Assembly: GCF_028583425.1 (NCBI RefSeq)
Contig: NC_072801.1
Coordinates: forward strand, 23,456,001 to 23,520,000
Length of the DNA: 64,000 nt
Direction of reading: 5' to 3'
Origin: Eublepharis macularius
Taxonomy: Eukaryota; Chordata; Lepidosauria; Squamata; Eublepharidae
Shown: piece after piece, positions 14,801 through 26,800 of the stretch
Position numbering within the stretch: the stretch's first letter is position 1
Layout of the letters: every line of letters begins with the position of its first letter
Notes under the pieces: generated by a model
What the model was told of the DNA's origin: nothing
What the model saw: only the letters and a program-made list of their open reading frames with translations
Databases searched by the model: none
Program-made: the position numbers and the translations under genes

Positions 14801-17800
14801 CCCAGAACTCACCAGAGTAGATTTCTTTGTGCACACACACTCCTGGCCCTGGTGCAATGATGTCACTTCTGGAAGTGATGTCATCCACCCCATGCAAAGG
14901 TGGCTGGATGGCTTTTGCAGGGGGCTCTGCTTCCTGAGGGCCCAGCTGTGGCATACTCCCTTGTGCTTACCCTTCTGGCACACCTCTGCCAGCTCAGCCC
15001 TGGAGGGCCACCGCCGCAGCAACAGCGGTGCCTCACAGGGCGACCCTACATCTTATCAGTTTGCAAGACATGAGCAACGACAGGACATTTTGGAGGTCAT
15101 TAATTCATAGGGTTGCCATAAATCCAAAGTAACCTGATGACACATAACTTACATCAGTTGCATCAATTTACACACTGTAATTATTTGTTTTGAATACTCA
15201 TTGTTGGGCTACTGATTGTAATTTTTGACATTTGTTTATTACACTTTTATCCCTCCCCTCCTCTCCCTCCCAGGGCAGCACCCATGTTTTTTCCTCTTCT
15301 CATTTTATCCTTATAACAACCCTGTTAGGTTGGCCGAGAGACAATGATGAACTCAAGGCCTATGAATAAGAGTCATGGTTCTCCCCTCCTCTTTTTCTTT
15401 GTCACAATAACCCAAGTTAGGCTGAAAGAGAGTGCAACTGTCCCAACGTCTTCTCAGGCCTAACGCAGCATTTTAACCCCCCCCCCCACACACACAGAGA
15501 GAAACCCTGTGGCTGTCACAAAAATACTGTTTGTACTGTAAGCAGCTGCACAACAAATGCTCTTTCATTATACAGTTTCTCTAAATAAATCAATAAGGAA
15601 GGAAGGTAAAAAGGTAAAGGTAGTCTCCTATGCAAGCACCAAGTCATTACTGACCCATGGGGGGAAGTCACATCATGATGTTTTCTTAGCAGACTTTTTA
15701 CGGGGTGGTTTGCCATTGACTTCCCTAGTCATCTACTACACTTTACCCCCAGGAAACTGGGCACTCATTTTACCGACCTCGGAAGGATGAAAAGCTGAGT
15801 CAGCCTTGAGCCGGCTACATGAACGCGGCTTTTGCCAGGATCGAATTCAGGTCGTGTGAACAGAGCTTGGGCTGCAGTACTGCAGCTTACCACTCTGCGC
15901 CACAGGGCTCTTTTTCAAGGAAGGAAGGTAGGAACCACCTATATGCCTTTAATTGGGTTAGGCGTGAGGAAAGATGGGGGAAATGCCTGAGGCTGCCACT
16001 GCCTGAAGCAAGAAGGGAAATCCCTGAAGAAAATGGCAGCCATTCTCATCTGAGGCACCTTTCAGAGGCCTGGTGCAAAGGAATGAGGTGGTTATGAGGT
16101 GGTAGGAGGGTGACCAAAATTGGAACCCCCCTCTGCCATGGAAACTCATTGGGTGACCTTCGGACAGTCACATATGGTCAGCCTAACTTACCTCACAAGG
16201 TTGTTGTGAGGATAAAATTAAAAACTATAGAACAATGAAAAAGCTGCTTTGGGTTCCCACTGGGGAGAAAGGCAAGGTATAAATGAAGCAAAAATATATA
16301 TATATATTTTAAGTTCCTCTAGATCAATAATTTCTTGTTAAGCAGAAACCTAGAGGATAGAAACTACTCCCCATGGGCTACCTTTATTTGGCTGGGCTTT
16401 TTAAAATGGTCTTCCATGCAACCATGTGATTTCCCCATCCCTAAACAGTCTGGAACAGCTCCTTCCACCACCTGCAGCTGCCAACCTTCAGGTGGAGTCT
16501 GGTGATCTCCCAGCATTACAACTGATCTCCAGTCTACAGAGATCAGTTCCCCTGGAGGAAATGGCACTATATACCCATGGCACTATATACCCTTCTAAGG
16601 TCCCTCTCCTCCCTAAACCCCACCTTCCCCAGGCTCAACTCCCAAATTTCCAGGAACTTCCAGGAGTTGACAACCATAACACCACCACAGTTGGCAGAGG
16701 TTCAGCCCACTTTAATAATGATGATGATGATGATGATCATCATCATCATCGCCGGCAGCAGGGTTTCTGGTGCCTGCAGCCACCCTCCCATGCGCGCGCG
16801 CCCCCAGACTGCATGATGTCATCATGTGATGATGTCATCACGCAGCAAAACCGGGGCCATTGGCCGGAGGGTGGCTGGGGTAGCGTGAGGAGGCTGCCCA
16901 GCTCTGCACGCGGCCCCTGGCCCACGGCGGCCGCACCTGGCTGGGGGCGTGTGGCGGCAGTGGCGGAAGCACGGGCCAGGCACGTCAGCTCCGTGGCGCG
17001 CACCTCCGCCCCCAGCACCCCCTCCAGCGCCCCAGCACCCACCTCAAAGGCCCTGATGATGATAACAACAGCACTTATATACCGCTCTTCCAGACAGATT
17101 AGTGCCTCACCCAGAGCAGTGAATAAGTCAGTGTAATTATTATCCCCACAATGCAGCTGGGGAGCTGGGGCTGAGAGGAGCGGCTTACCCAAGGCCACCT
17201 ACTGAGCTCATGGCAGTAGTGGGATTCGAACCAGCAAAGTGCAGATTCGCAGCCAAATCACTTAACCACTATGCTACTGCAGCTCTCCTCATAAAAGAAC
17301 GTAACAGGTTCCTCATTGTATTGGGCCTCCAGTCCGCAGGGTGGAGCTAACTGAGGACACTGACTAGGGTCAAACATTCGCCCCCAGTATGGCAACAGCA
17401 GCACGTGGGGCAAGATTCTTCCTCTCTACATGGAAGTGTACAGTTTAGAAAGCAGTGCCTTTTCTGAAACAGCAGCTAGACATGTCCCTTTCTTTGCCTT
17501 GGCTTGGTAGACGTGCTCCGAAATAGCTAAGAGCAACGGATGCAGCTTACGATAGCCTGGGTCACTTTGAAAGGAGACAGGCCAAGAATGAGGCAGGTTT
17601 CAAGCCACACAGAAGGTGCACGGAGACTTGATATCATCTTGGGGGGCACTGAATTATGAGACTTCTTCACTTGCACAGATGGCAAGAGAGCTCAAACTAC
17701 GACACCTGATTAGGCAGTGCAGACAAGGACACTCAGCCGTTATTAGATCACTGTCCACCGAGAAGACCCGTCATAGCATTCTGTCCCTGCGTCTCTGGAC

Positions 17801-20800
17801 ACAGGGGAAATCTGGAAGGCTGCGAGAAGAGACCAAATTAAATCTCTCATCTCGTCATCGGTTTGAGCATCCAGTGTCATAACGGCAAGCAGCGACAAGA
17901 AAAGCAGACAACGCCCTAAGCAGCCCCAGCGTCTCAAGGTCAATCAATGAGATCCTCGGAGCCTGTGGATATTTGAAGAGCACACCCTGAGCTCCGTTAA
18001 GGACAGTGGAAGGACTGGGTGACTGCCTCTGCTGTGTTCCATCCATCCCCTCGTGCAAAGAGCATACCTCCACCTGAGCATCGTCCCATTCATCCAAACG
18101 GACAGATTTCACTTTGCTGACTTGCGGGATGTTGCGGTGAATTCCTGAACAATTTAAACAGATAAAGATTCCTAAAGTATGAGATGCCCAGTCTGGACCT
18201 GCAAGACAAAATATATATATATATTTTTCTCCTAGTTTCATAGCATAAATCTTTTGAGCAAGAAAACAGGACGTAAGAAAATAATGGCACATATAGAGAG
18301 TTTATAGCAAGAATTCTTAAAAACAACCCCATAAGGTAGGACAGTACCTCCATATGGCTGATCAGGGAGGCGGAGAGTGGAAAACAACAATTTGGCCATT
18401 TCCACACAGCTTACCTTCTTCCGGAAAACAGCATCTTCACGTGCGAAATCGCGCTAGGAAGACACTGTTATTGCGCGAAAACGCACAAGAAGACGCTGTC
18501 TTCCGCAATAACAGCATCTTCTCATGCAATTTCGCATGATAACAGCATCTTCTCGTGCAATTTCACACATGAAGACACTGTTTTCCAGAAGAAGGTAAGC
18601 CATGTGGAAACAGCCATTGTCTAAGGGCCTAACAACATGCTACAAAGCCTTTGGATTGTGTCTGGGTTTGCCACAAAAGCTTTCAACAGAATGCGAATTG
18701 TGAGTTCCCATATGCTCTACATCAGTACCCCCTCCCCAATAGTGCCTCCCAGAGCTGTTTCAGGTTGGGAAAAGGTTGCTAGGAGGGAAGGCTTAAGTGA
18801 TCTCTCTCTCTCTCTCTCTGCCATGGTCCCATTGTGAATCACGCCTCTGCATGCCTGGGAAACTGAATTCCTGGCAGGGGACGTACGACTTAGATCGGAA
18901 TGAAAGTCTTTGTGGTGGAACCTGACACAACCCCCTTTGGATCTCTTAGCCCACAGCTAAGAGATCCAAAGTGGGCAGCAGGATTGGGTGCCCCCTTCCC
19001 TCTCTGGTAAGCTTCCTCTACCCCAATCTGCTTCAATGGTGTCAATCATTACATCGGAACGAGCATTGACCCCATTGAATGACAGTCAGTTTCACCCTTA
19101 ACTACAGCTTTGTGTGTGCTTTATGTGCCGTCAAGTCGCCTCCGACCTATGGCGACCCTATGAAGGAAAGACCTCCAAAACATCCTATCGTTAACAGACT
19201 TGCTCAGATCCTGCAAACAGGAGGGTGTGGCTTCCTTTATTGAGTCAAGCCATCTCGTTTTCGGTCTTCCTCTTTTCCTACTGCCTTCCACTTTTCCTAG
19301 CATTATTGACTTTTCCAGAGAATCTTCCCTTCTCATAATGTGACCAAAGTACGATAGCCTCGGTTTTGTCATTTTAGCTTCTAGGGAGGATTCAGGCTTC
19401 ATTTGATCTAGTACCCACTTGTTTGTCTTTTTGGCTGTCCATCTACAGCTTAAAAAAAACAAACTCATGAAGATGGACTCTTAGTGTATCGGCACTGTCT
19501 ACTCAGACTGGCAGTGGCTCTCCAGGGTCTCAGGCGGAGGTTATTCATATCACCTGCTACTTGATCCTTTTAATTGGAGATGCTGGAGATCGAACCTGGG
19601 AGCTTCTGCATGCCAAATAGATAGACGCTCAACCATTGAGCCATGACCCCTTCCTAGGAAGGTGTTGCTTTTAAAACTTTAACCCCCACGTTATGTCTGC
19701 ACCAGCCTATCCATAATGAGTCCAGAGTGGCAGTGGAACCTGGATGAAGAACTTCTTCCATGAGTGCTGTCAGGGCCAGCAGACACTGGCTGTCAACGAG
19801 AGATATCAGGGTTGATCTCTCATTCCCCAGTGGGAAAAGTGCAAGGGGGCCAGATGGGGGCGAGGGGAAATCACCTGTGCAGTGGAGGAAATGGAGTGCA
19901 AGCATGCACGCACTCCACCATCTGCAACTGCCACTGGGAAATGAGAGATCGCCTAGGAGCCCCTGGGGGGAACTGCCCCATTTCTAAACAGAAGAAGTGC
20001 TGGAGGAAGCACAACCCAACTCTTTCTTGCTCCCAGCTTTTAAAAAGGGGCATGAGAATTGCACCTGTATGGTGCAGCCAGCCCACGCAGGGCTAACACC
20101 CCCAGCCACCACATAACATTGGCACAGAGATTCTGTAAGGCAGGAGCTGTCTATGGCCTTAAGCACAACATCTGGAGAGCTGCTGCAGCACAGTGGTTAA
20201 GTAGTTCAGCTGTGAATCAGCACTCTGCTGGTTGGAATCCCACTACTGCCATGAGCTCAGTAGGTGGCCTTGGGTAAGCCACTCTTCTCAGCCCCAGCTC
20301 CCCAGCTGCATTGTGGGGATAATAATAACACTAACTTGTTCACTGCTCTGGGTGGGGCACTAATCTGTCTAGAAGAGTGGTATATAAGCGCAGTTATCAT
20401 CATCTCTCTGGAAAATCTTTCCTAAGCAAAAATGCACCTTGTAAAAGACAGTATTTCTAAGTGACGCAGAATGCATATGAAATTTTGCCAGCCCTATTCA
20501 TTTATGCATGTGGTTCAGTGGTTTTTAACACCGCTTCCCCGCCAAAGACCATCTCACAAGCACAATCCTGCGTACCCTCAAATTTCCACAAGTTCAATAC
20601 CCCAATTCTGCAGCAACTCATTATGAAAAGGAGCCATTCAGGTTACAGTGCTTCTGTTTAATGAAAAACTTGACCCCTCTGCCCACAGGATCCAAGCACA
20701 GCTCAAAGAGAAGATGATAATAATTATGCAACCCAGGAATTACCCCAAGAAAATACTGAAAATCCAATGAGAGAGACATCAACCTAGAGGTAATTAAAAC

Positions 20801-23800
20801 AGAATGCACACCTAAACCAGGGCTGCTTCCACACACATTGGATAATCCACTTTCAATACTCTTTAGTGAACATTTGAAACTGATTTTCCATGTGTGGAAC
20901 AAAAAATCCACTTCAAAAGGATTGCGAAAGTACATTGAAAGTGCATTATTCAACGTGTGTGGAAATGGCCCAGGTGTATTCTCACTGCCTTACACAATCC
21001 TAATATTACTTTCAAATATAATGAAACTTCAATATTTTTTTAAATACGCATTTCCTGAATACCTGCTTGGGACAGTAATTTCATATTGCTACAAATCAAA
21101 ACTGTCATATTGGATTTAAGATAGTGTTGGGTGTTGGACTGGTTATGTACAATTCTTGATCGCTGCATGCAAGTTTACAAGCAGCTGAATGTCTGAACTA
21201 ACTCCACCAAGGAGTGTAATTTTTAGATGGAAGCCCCAGAAGCAAAGGGGCCAGATGGGGGCGAGGGGAAATCACCTGTGCCAAGGTCCTCCCACACACT
21301 TCTGAATCCACACCTGTGTGACTACCCCACCTGTGGTATTTATCCCTGTGATGGCTCATTCAACCCTGCGCTCTGTCACTGTACGGCAAAGTCATGTATG
21401 CGGCATGTCCGAATCCATCTCCCAATGCAATTCTTAAACGGAGTCCTTACGTCCTTTTGAGCCCACTGATTTCAACTGATGTAGAGAGGTACAGCTCTTG
21501 GATTCGCACCTAAAAGATGCAACTTCTTCACACAACCCCTTAACAATGATTAATAATCCATGAACATGCTGTTTGTCTGTTAGTGTCGAGCAGCTGAGCT
21601 TTGTTGCAAGACTTCTGTTAAGTGAGGGGAATATTTTGACAAGAGGGCTCAGATCGACTGAGTCAATCTCTTCCTTCCTTCTTGTTCTGATGTTTGCTGA
21701 TAAGAAGCTGAGAAGTGTGTCTGTAGGTTTCTTCTTATCCCTTCAAGCCCAAAATGTCATGAAAACCAAGAAGGATTTCAAACCCTTCTGGTCATTGGAG
21801 GAGTTTCTGGATTTTAGAACATTAGGCACCAGGCAATCCTTCAACTCCAAACTTTAGAACCATTGTGGGGTTTCAGACGTGCATCCCAGGAATGTATTAC
21901 TCATCTGTTTGGCAAAATGGAAAAAGCCCCCATCAAGCCTTGATGCAGTCAGGTAACAGATGCGGGAAAAGAGGCCGCTTGCTAAAACAACAACGGTTAC
22001 TATTTTGAGGTCACAGTAAAAATCTAACAAGTGAACAAGACAAACAGATGCTTGCAAACGTACATCGCTCAAGTCTGGGTCTGGGGTGGGGCTGTGGCTC
22101 CATAGTAGGGAATCTGCTTTGCACAGAGAAGGCTCAGTCCCCCGAATCTCCATTCAAAAGGATCAAGTATTAGGTGATGTGAAACACCTTTCCCTGAGAC
22201 CGTGGAGAGCTGCTGCCCGTTAAAGGAGACCAGAGTGGCCTTGACAGATCACTGAGCTAATACAGTACAAGGCAATTGCGTGTGTTCATGTGTGTGCTGC
22301 TATAACATGGCAGAGCTGCTGTAGCACAGTAGTTAAGAGGTTGGGTTACAAATCAGCGCTCTGCTGGTTCGACCCCTATGATTGCCATGAGCTCAGCAGA
22401 TGGCCTTGGGTAAGCCACTCCCCAGCTGTATCGTGGGGATAATAATGACACTGACTTTGTTCACTGCCCTGAGTTGGGCACTAATCTGTCTAGAAGAGCA
22501 GTATATAAGCACACTGTTGTTGCTGTGGTTATTAGTATACTGAGGTCAGGTTATATGGGACCTACGGCAGGATTTCTGCCGATCTCCCCACAAGAGGTGA
22601 TTAAAGCTACATCTGGGCCTGGTTGTTCCATGTCAATCACAGTGTGAAAAATCACTGAAAGGCACCCATGTCCTGCAGAAGGCAATTTCATCACTCACTC
22701 TTTCACTGGTTTGCATCTGTGAACCACGGTTTCTCACAACTAAGGGAAGCACTTTCAAAGAAAAAAGCCCAAATTAAAATCAGAGGCACACTAACACCAG
22801 GTAACTTTATTCCTCCTGTTTCCTGCATAAGCCATCATTCTCTTGATTATTGAAAGAAACTAGCCCGAAGTGGTTATTCATGCAGAGACACACCGACAGA
22901 GGCCGTTCCTCTGAAAAGGGCAACGCCGCTGCATCTCTGCATCGGAAGTCATCCAAAGTCACACTTGATGCAGAAATGCATCAAAAATTATCTGCCCCCA
23001 GCAGAGGCCGTTTAGAAAGAGGGCAGGGACTCATACAGAGATGTATTGTCACTCCTCTCCGCTTGTAAATGTTGGGGGCCCACGGCCACCTTTAAATGCG
23101 TAATCACTCAATTTCATCATTCCATTTAGGAATTACTGCACATCAGGAAGAATCGTCACAAAGCAGCCAGAATCAGGCTTCGCAAATCAGGTTAATACAA
23201 TTACCCTGCAATAATTAGTCAGCAGGCAGGAAAATGCACAGGTGGAGCAGAATAGCTGCGTGAGACTAACAGGAAGGCCACCAAGCAGATCTTTAGCCAG
23301 GCTTTACACTAGAACATGTTACTAAAGCATGGGACACATGCACAGGAGCAACTCCACTTCTCAGGTTAACACATTCATGCAGGGCTTTTTTTCTAGGAAA
23401 AGAGGTGGTGGAACTCAGTGCGTTGCCAGCACAAGGGGCAACTCCTGGTGGGAGGTGGTGCCCCTGGTACCACATGTGCACGCGCAAAGTGCGTGCACGC
23501 TCCCAGGACCTCACAATGACGTCACTTTGGGTCAGCTGGAACATGGGGTGGTTTTTAAAGTTTAAATCGCCCTCCATGAAAATGGTCACATGGCCAGTGG
23601 CCCCGCCTCCCTGATCTCCAGACAGAGGGGAGTTTAGATTGCCCTCCGCGCCGCAGTCTAAACTCCCCTCTGTCTGGAGATCAGGGGGTGGGGCCACAGG
23701 CCATGTGACCATTTTCAAGAGGTGCCTGAACTCCGTTCCGCCGCATTCCAGCTGAAAAAAAGCCCTGCATTCATGCAGCGTCATTTAGATGTTGCACCCA

Positions 23801-26800
23801 GGATGCTTGACAGCTGAACTGATGAACCATCTCCACAGGAAAGGCAATAAGATGATGTCAAACTGATGTTCTCTCCCACATCTGTGATGGTCCATTTACA
23901 CAAAACACTGATAACTCGTGTTGCAGCAAACAGGCGCATGTGAACCAAGCTCTGGGAGCTGCAAGCTCAAGGTTCCAGGGTCTAGAAGACAGACCCCATG
24001 TCCTCTCTCTCTCTCTCCTCATCAGCACAAATCAATAAATATTTGCTTTCAAGAGGGAAAAGACTAGGGGGACAAAACACCAACGGCCCATACAAGACAG
24101 GCAGTCCCTGTAAAATTGTTATTACACAATGTTCAGGCAGGATCTGTTAGAGAAAGAATGTTTTGGAGGTCTTTCATTCATAGGATCGCCATAGGTCGGA
24201 AACGACTTGACGGCACATAACACGCACACAGGCAGGATTCAGAGGGAATGTTTAGGTTGGGTTCAGAGGGAAAGGGCTGGATCTCCTGGATGCTGCTAGC
24301 CATGGTGCTTCTTCCCGGTGCAAAGGAGGCTTCTCCGAGTCCTGACACAAGAGACTCAAGGAAGGTTCCTTACATCAGACGAAAGTGCCTCTGCTAATGG
24401 AACAGATCCGCTAATGCAACCCACCCTTTCTCTGGGGGGCCCCATAGCAGCTCTTTGGCCGTCCTTGCATCGTTTCAGTCGCTTATGGAGGTATTTTTAA
24501 AACATCCTTAACCATCACAATGCATGGGTCGGTGGCTGCTTCATTCAGAGGCACAAAGAGGCATAGAAATATGCTGAAGAACCAAATGAATCAAGGGTGA
24601 CTGTTCTGGGGCAGGTGCTCATTGGTACAGGGGTTTCTTGTCGACTTCCCTGGTCACCTGAAGTGAACAGGCAGGCAGGAAAGCACTACAAAAGTTCCTT
24701 CCCCTCCCTTTTCGGCTACCAATGATTACCCGTAGTAATGCGCAGGGAGGCTGGCTAGTGAAAGCATCGTTGGGTTTCACAGCTTCTGAGGCCTTATTGC
24801 CCTGACCTGCAAAGCATTCCTCTAACACACAAAGAAACATTTCATAGTGAATCTTGAAATACTCAGAGAGGCAAAACAAACAAACAAGAACTTCTTTACC
24901 AGTGTCTCAGAAGAAACAAATCTCTGTCATTTCAGTTAAGACTGTGCCATTTGTATTTTTCAATTTAAAAATTCTATTCATAGATCTAATAGTGATACGT
25001 AGCCCTCCTGTGTAGTCTAAGAAATCGACAAGAAGAAGCAACCCACAGCCAAAGTATACGTTTCTGTGAACCTGGGCTCAATATGACATTACGGGGTGGG
25101 GTGGGGATTACCCCGCTCCAAATAACTGTGTGTGCATGCACAAGCATCACATTAAAAAATGCATGAAAACAGGAGGGGGGATAGTGAATGGCGGGCGGGG
25201 GGAGGAATCAATTGCATCGGTTGAGGATGGGAAACCAGGCAATGAAGCAGAGAAAAAGGAGAGAAAGTGTAAGGGGGCGGGGAGGGATTTCCCTACCCCT
25301 GTGAGTGCTCCACAATCTGCCTCTTGTACAACGGCATGAGCAAACAGCACCATGCAGATAATGGTACGTTCTTCGCTGCACTAGGGGTGGGTGGGAATAT
25401 CAGTCAAGGCGAAGGGTGAAGTCCACCAAGCCATGTGCCAGTCAGAGGCTGGCTGCCAACGCCCGGTACGCCAGCGCCTTCATTGATTTTCATCTCTTGC
25501 TAGAGAAGGAACTCCAGATGAAAGAAAGAGAATAAAGCTTCTTTGCCCTCTGCCCCTTTAACAAGGTCAGGGTTCCAGAGGGCTCAGGCACCCGCTTTGG
25601 CCGGGCAAGGTCCCAACCCACAACATTGCCAGGCACAGGGACAGGCCCTGTGTCTTGACACCCCAAAGAACACACTGCCAGTCAAAGCAGACGATAGCTC
25701 CATTCCTAGAGGGCAAATGCACATGGGTCCAATTTCCTCGCCACCAACCCTCTCTCGCTGCCCACCGATGCTTCCCTAGCTAGCAGGCACCCCTTTCCCC
25801 AGCTTTCCCACAGAGGATCTGACCAGACATGCACTGCAGTTCGTAACAGACATGCTGCTGAGTTCCAAAGTCGCTTCTTGCGATGACATCAGCATCCACA
25901 GCTCAGCCAGAGAAAGATCAGGGAGGGAGCCAAGCCATCTCTCCCCTGACTCTTCCTTCTCTTCCTTCCAGACCCTGTGGTCTCTTTCCCTTGCACCCAG
26001 GATGCCAACTTTTTTCTTTTTAATGCGCCTTTGCACCTCTGCTTGATTTGCAGATGTTAGCAGAATTGCCTGCCGGCTGATTTCTACGTTTCAAGTTCAA
26101 GAAAGGCATAAGACAGCAAGACGGGCAGGGGTCTGTCCCTTGGTCCGTTGGCAACCCTAAGTAGTCCCTGCTTGCTTGGATGGAGGAAGGCATGAATATT
26201 GGACCATCCCTCTCAACACAGCCCCAATGATGAAAATGGAGATCTTCACCAAGCCATCCAAATGCTTGAAGCCCACCCCCCATAATTCCTATCAGCATAT
26301 TTGATACCCACCAGCAAAGATACAATCCCTTCCATCCTCCCCCTGATTGTTTTTGGAGGGAGGGCCCCTAATCTCCTAAGAAGTTTTTGGGGTGTCCCCC
26401 CTCTTGACTACCAGCCCAAACCATCAACTCTCTTCCAGCTTCCTCTTTCTTCCTTACAATTTTGCAATAGTAGGGGGGGGGGAGGATGGAGACATGGGGG
26501 GCAGGGCTTCACACACAGCCACCACCCTAAAAGAGGAGGTTCAGTTACATCTATCCTGGCCCTGGGGGGGAAGGGGGAACACACTGAGCCCTCCTGAGCC
26601 CCGGGAGCTATTTGATGGGGGGAGGCAAGTCGGGGGGAGGCAAAGCGGCTGAGAGAAGGGAGAGGGCGTTGATGCTGCCAGCTGATACCCCAGTAAGAGG
26701 GACTCTCTCTCCATCCTCCACAGGGGTGACCGGACAACCCCCCCCCGCAACTCTCCCTCCTTACCTGGAGCCTCGCAGTCCGCACACACGTCGTTGCCCT

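Noticed and set aside
16426-17136. 236-codon open frame on the plus strand
   Set aside because: It crosses a GTTGCCA MITE, a triplet repeat and a SINE border; low-complexity His/Asp runs come from the ATG/ATC array. No protein family resemblance.
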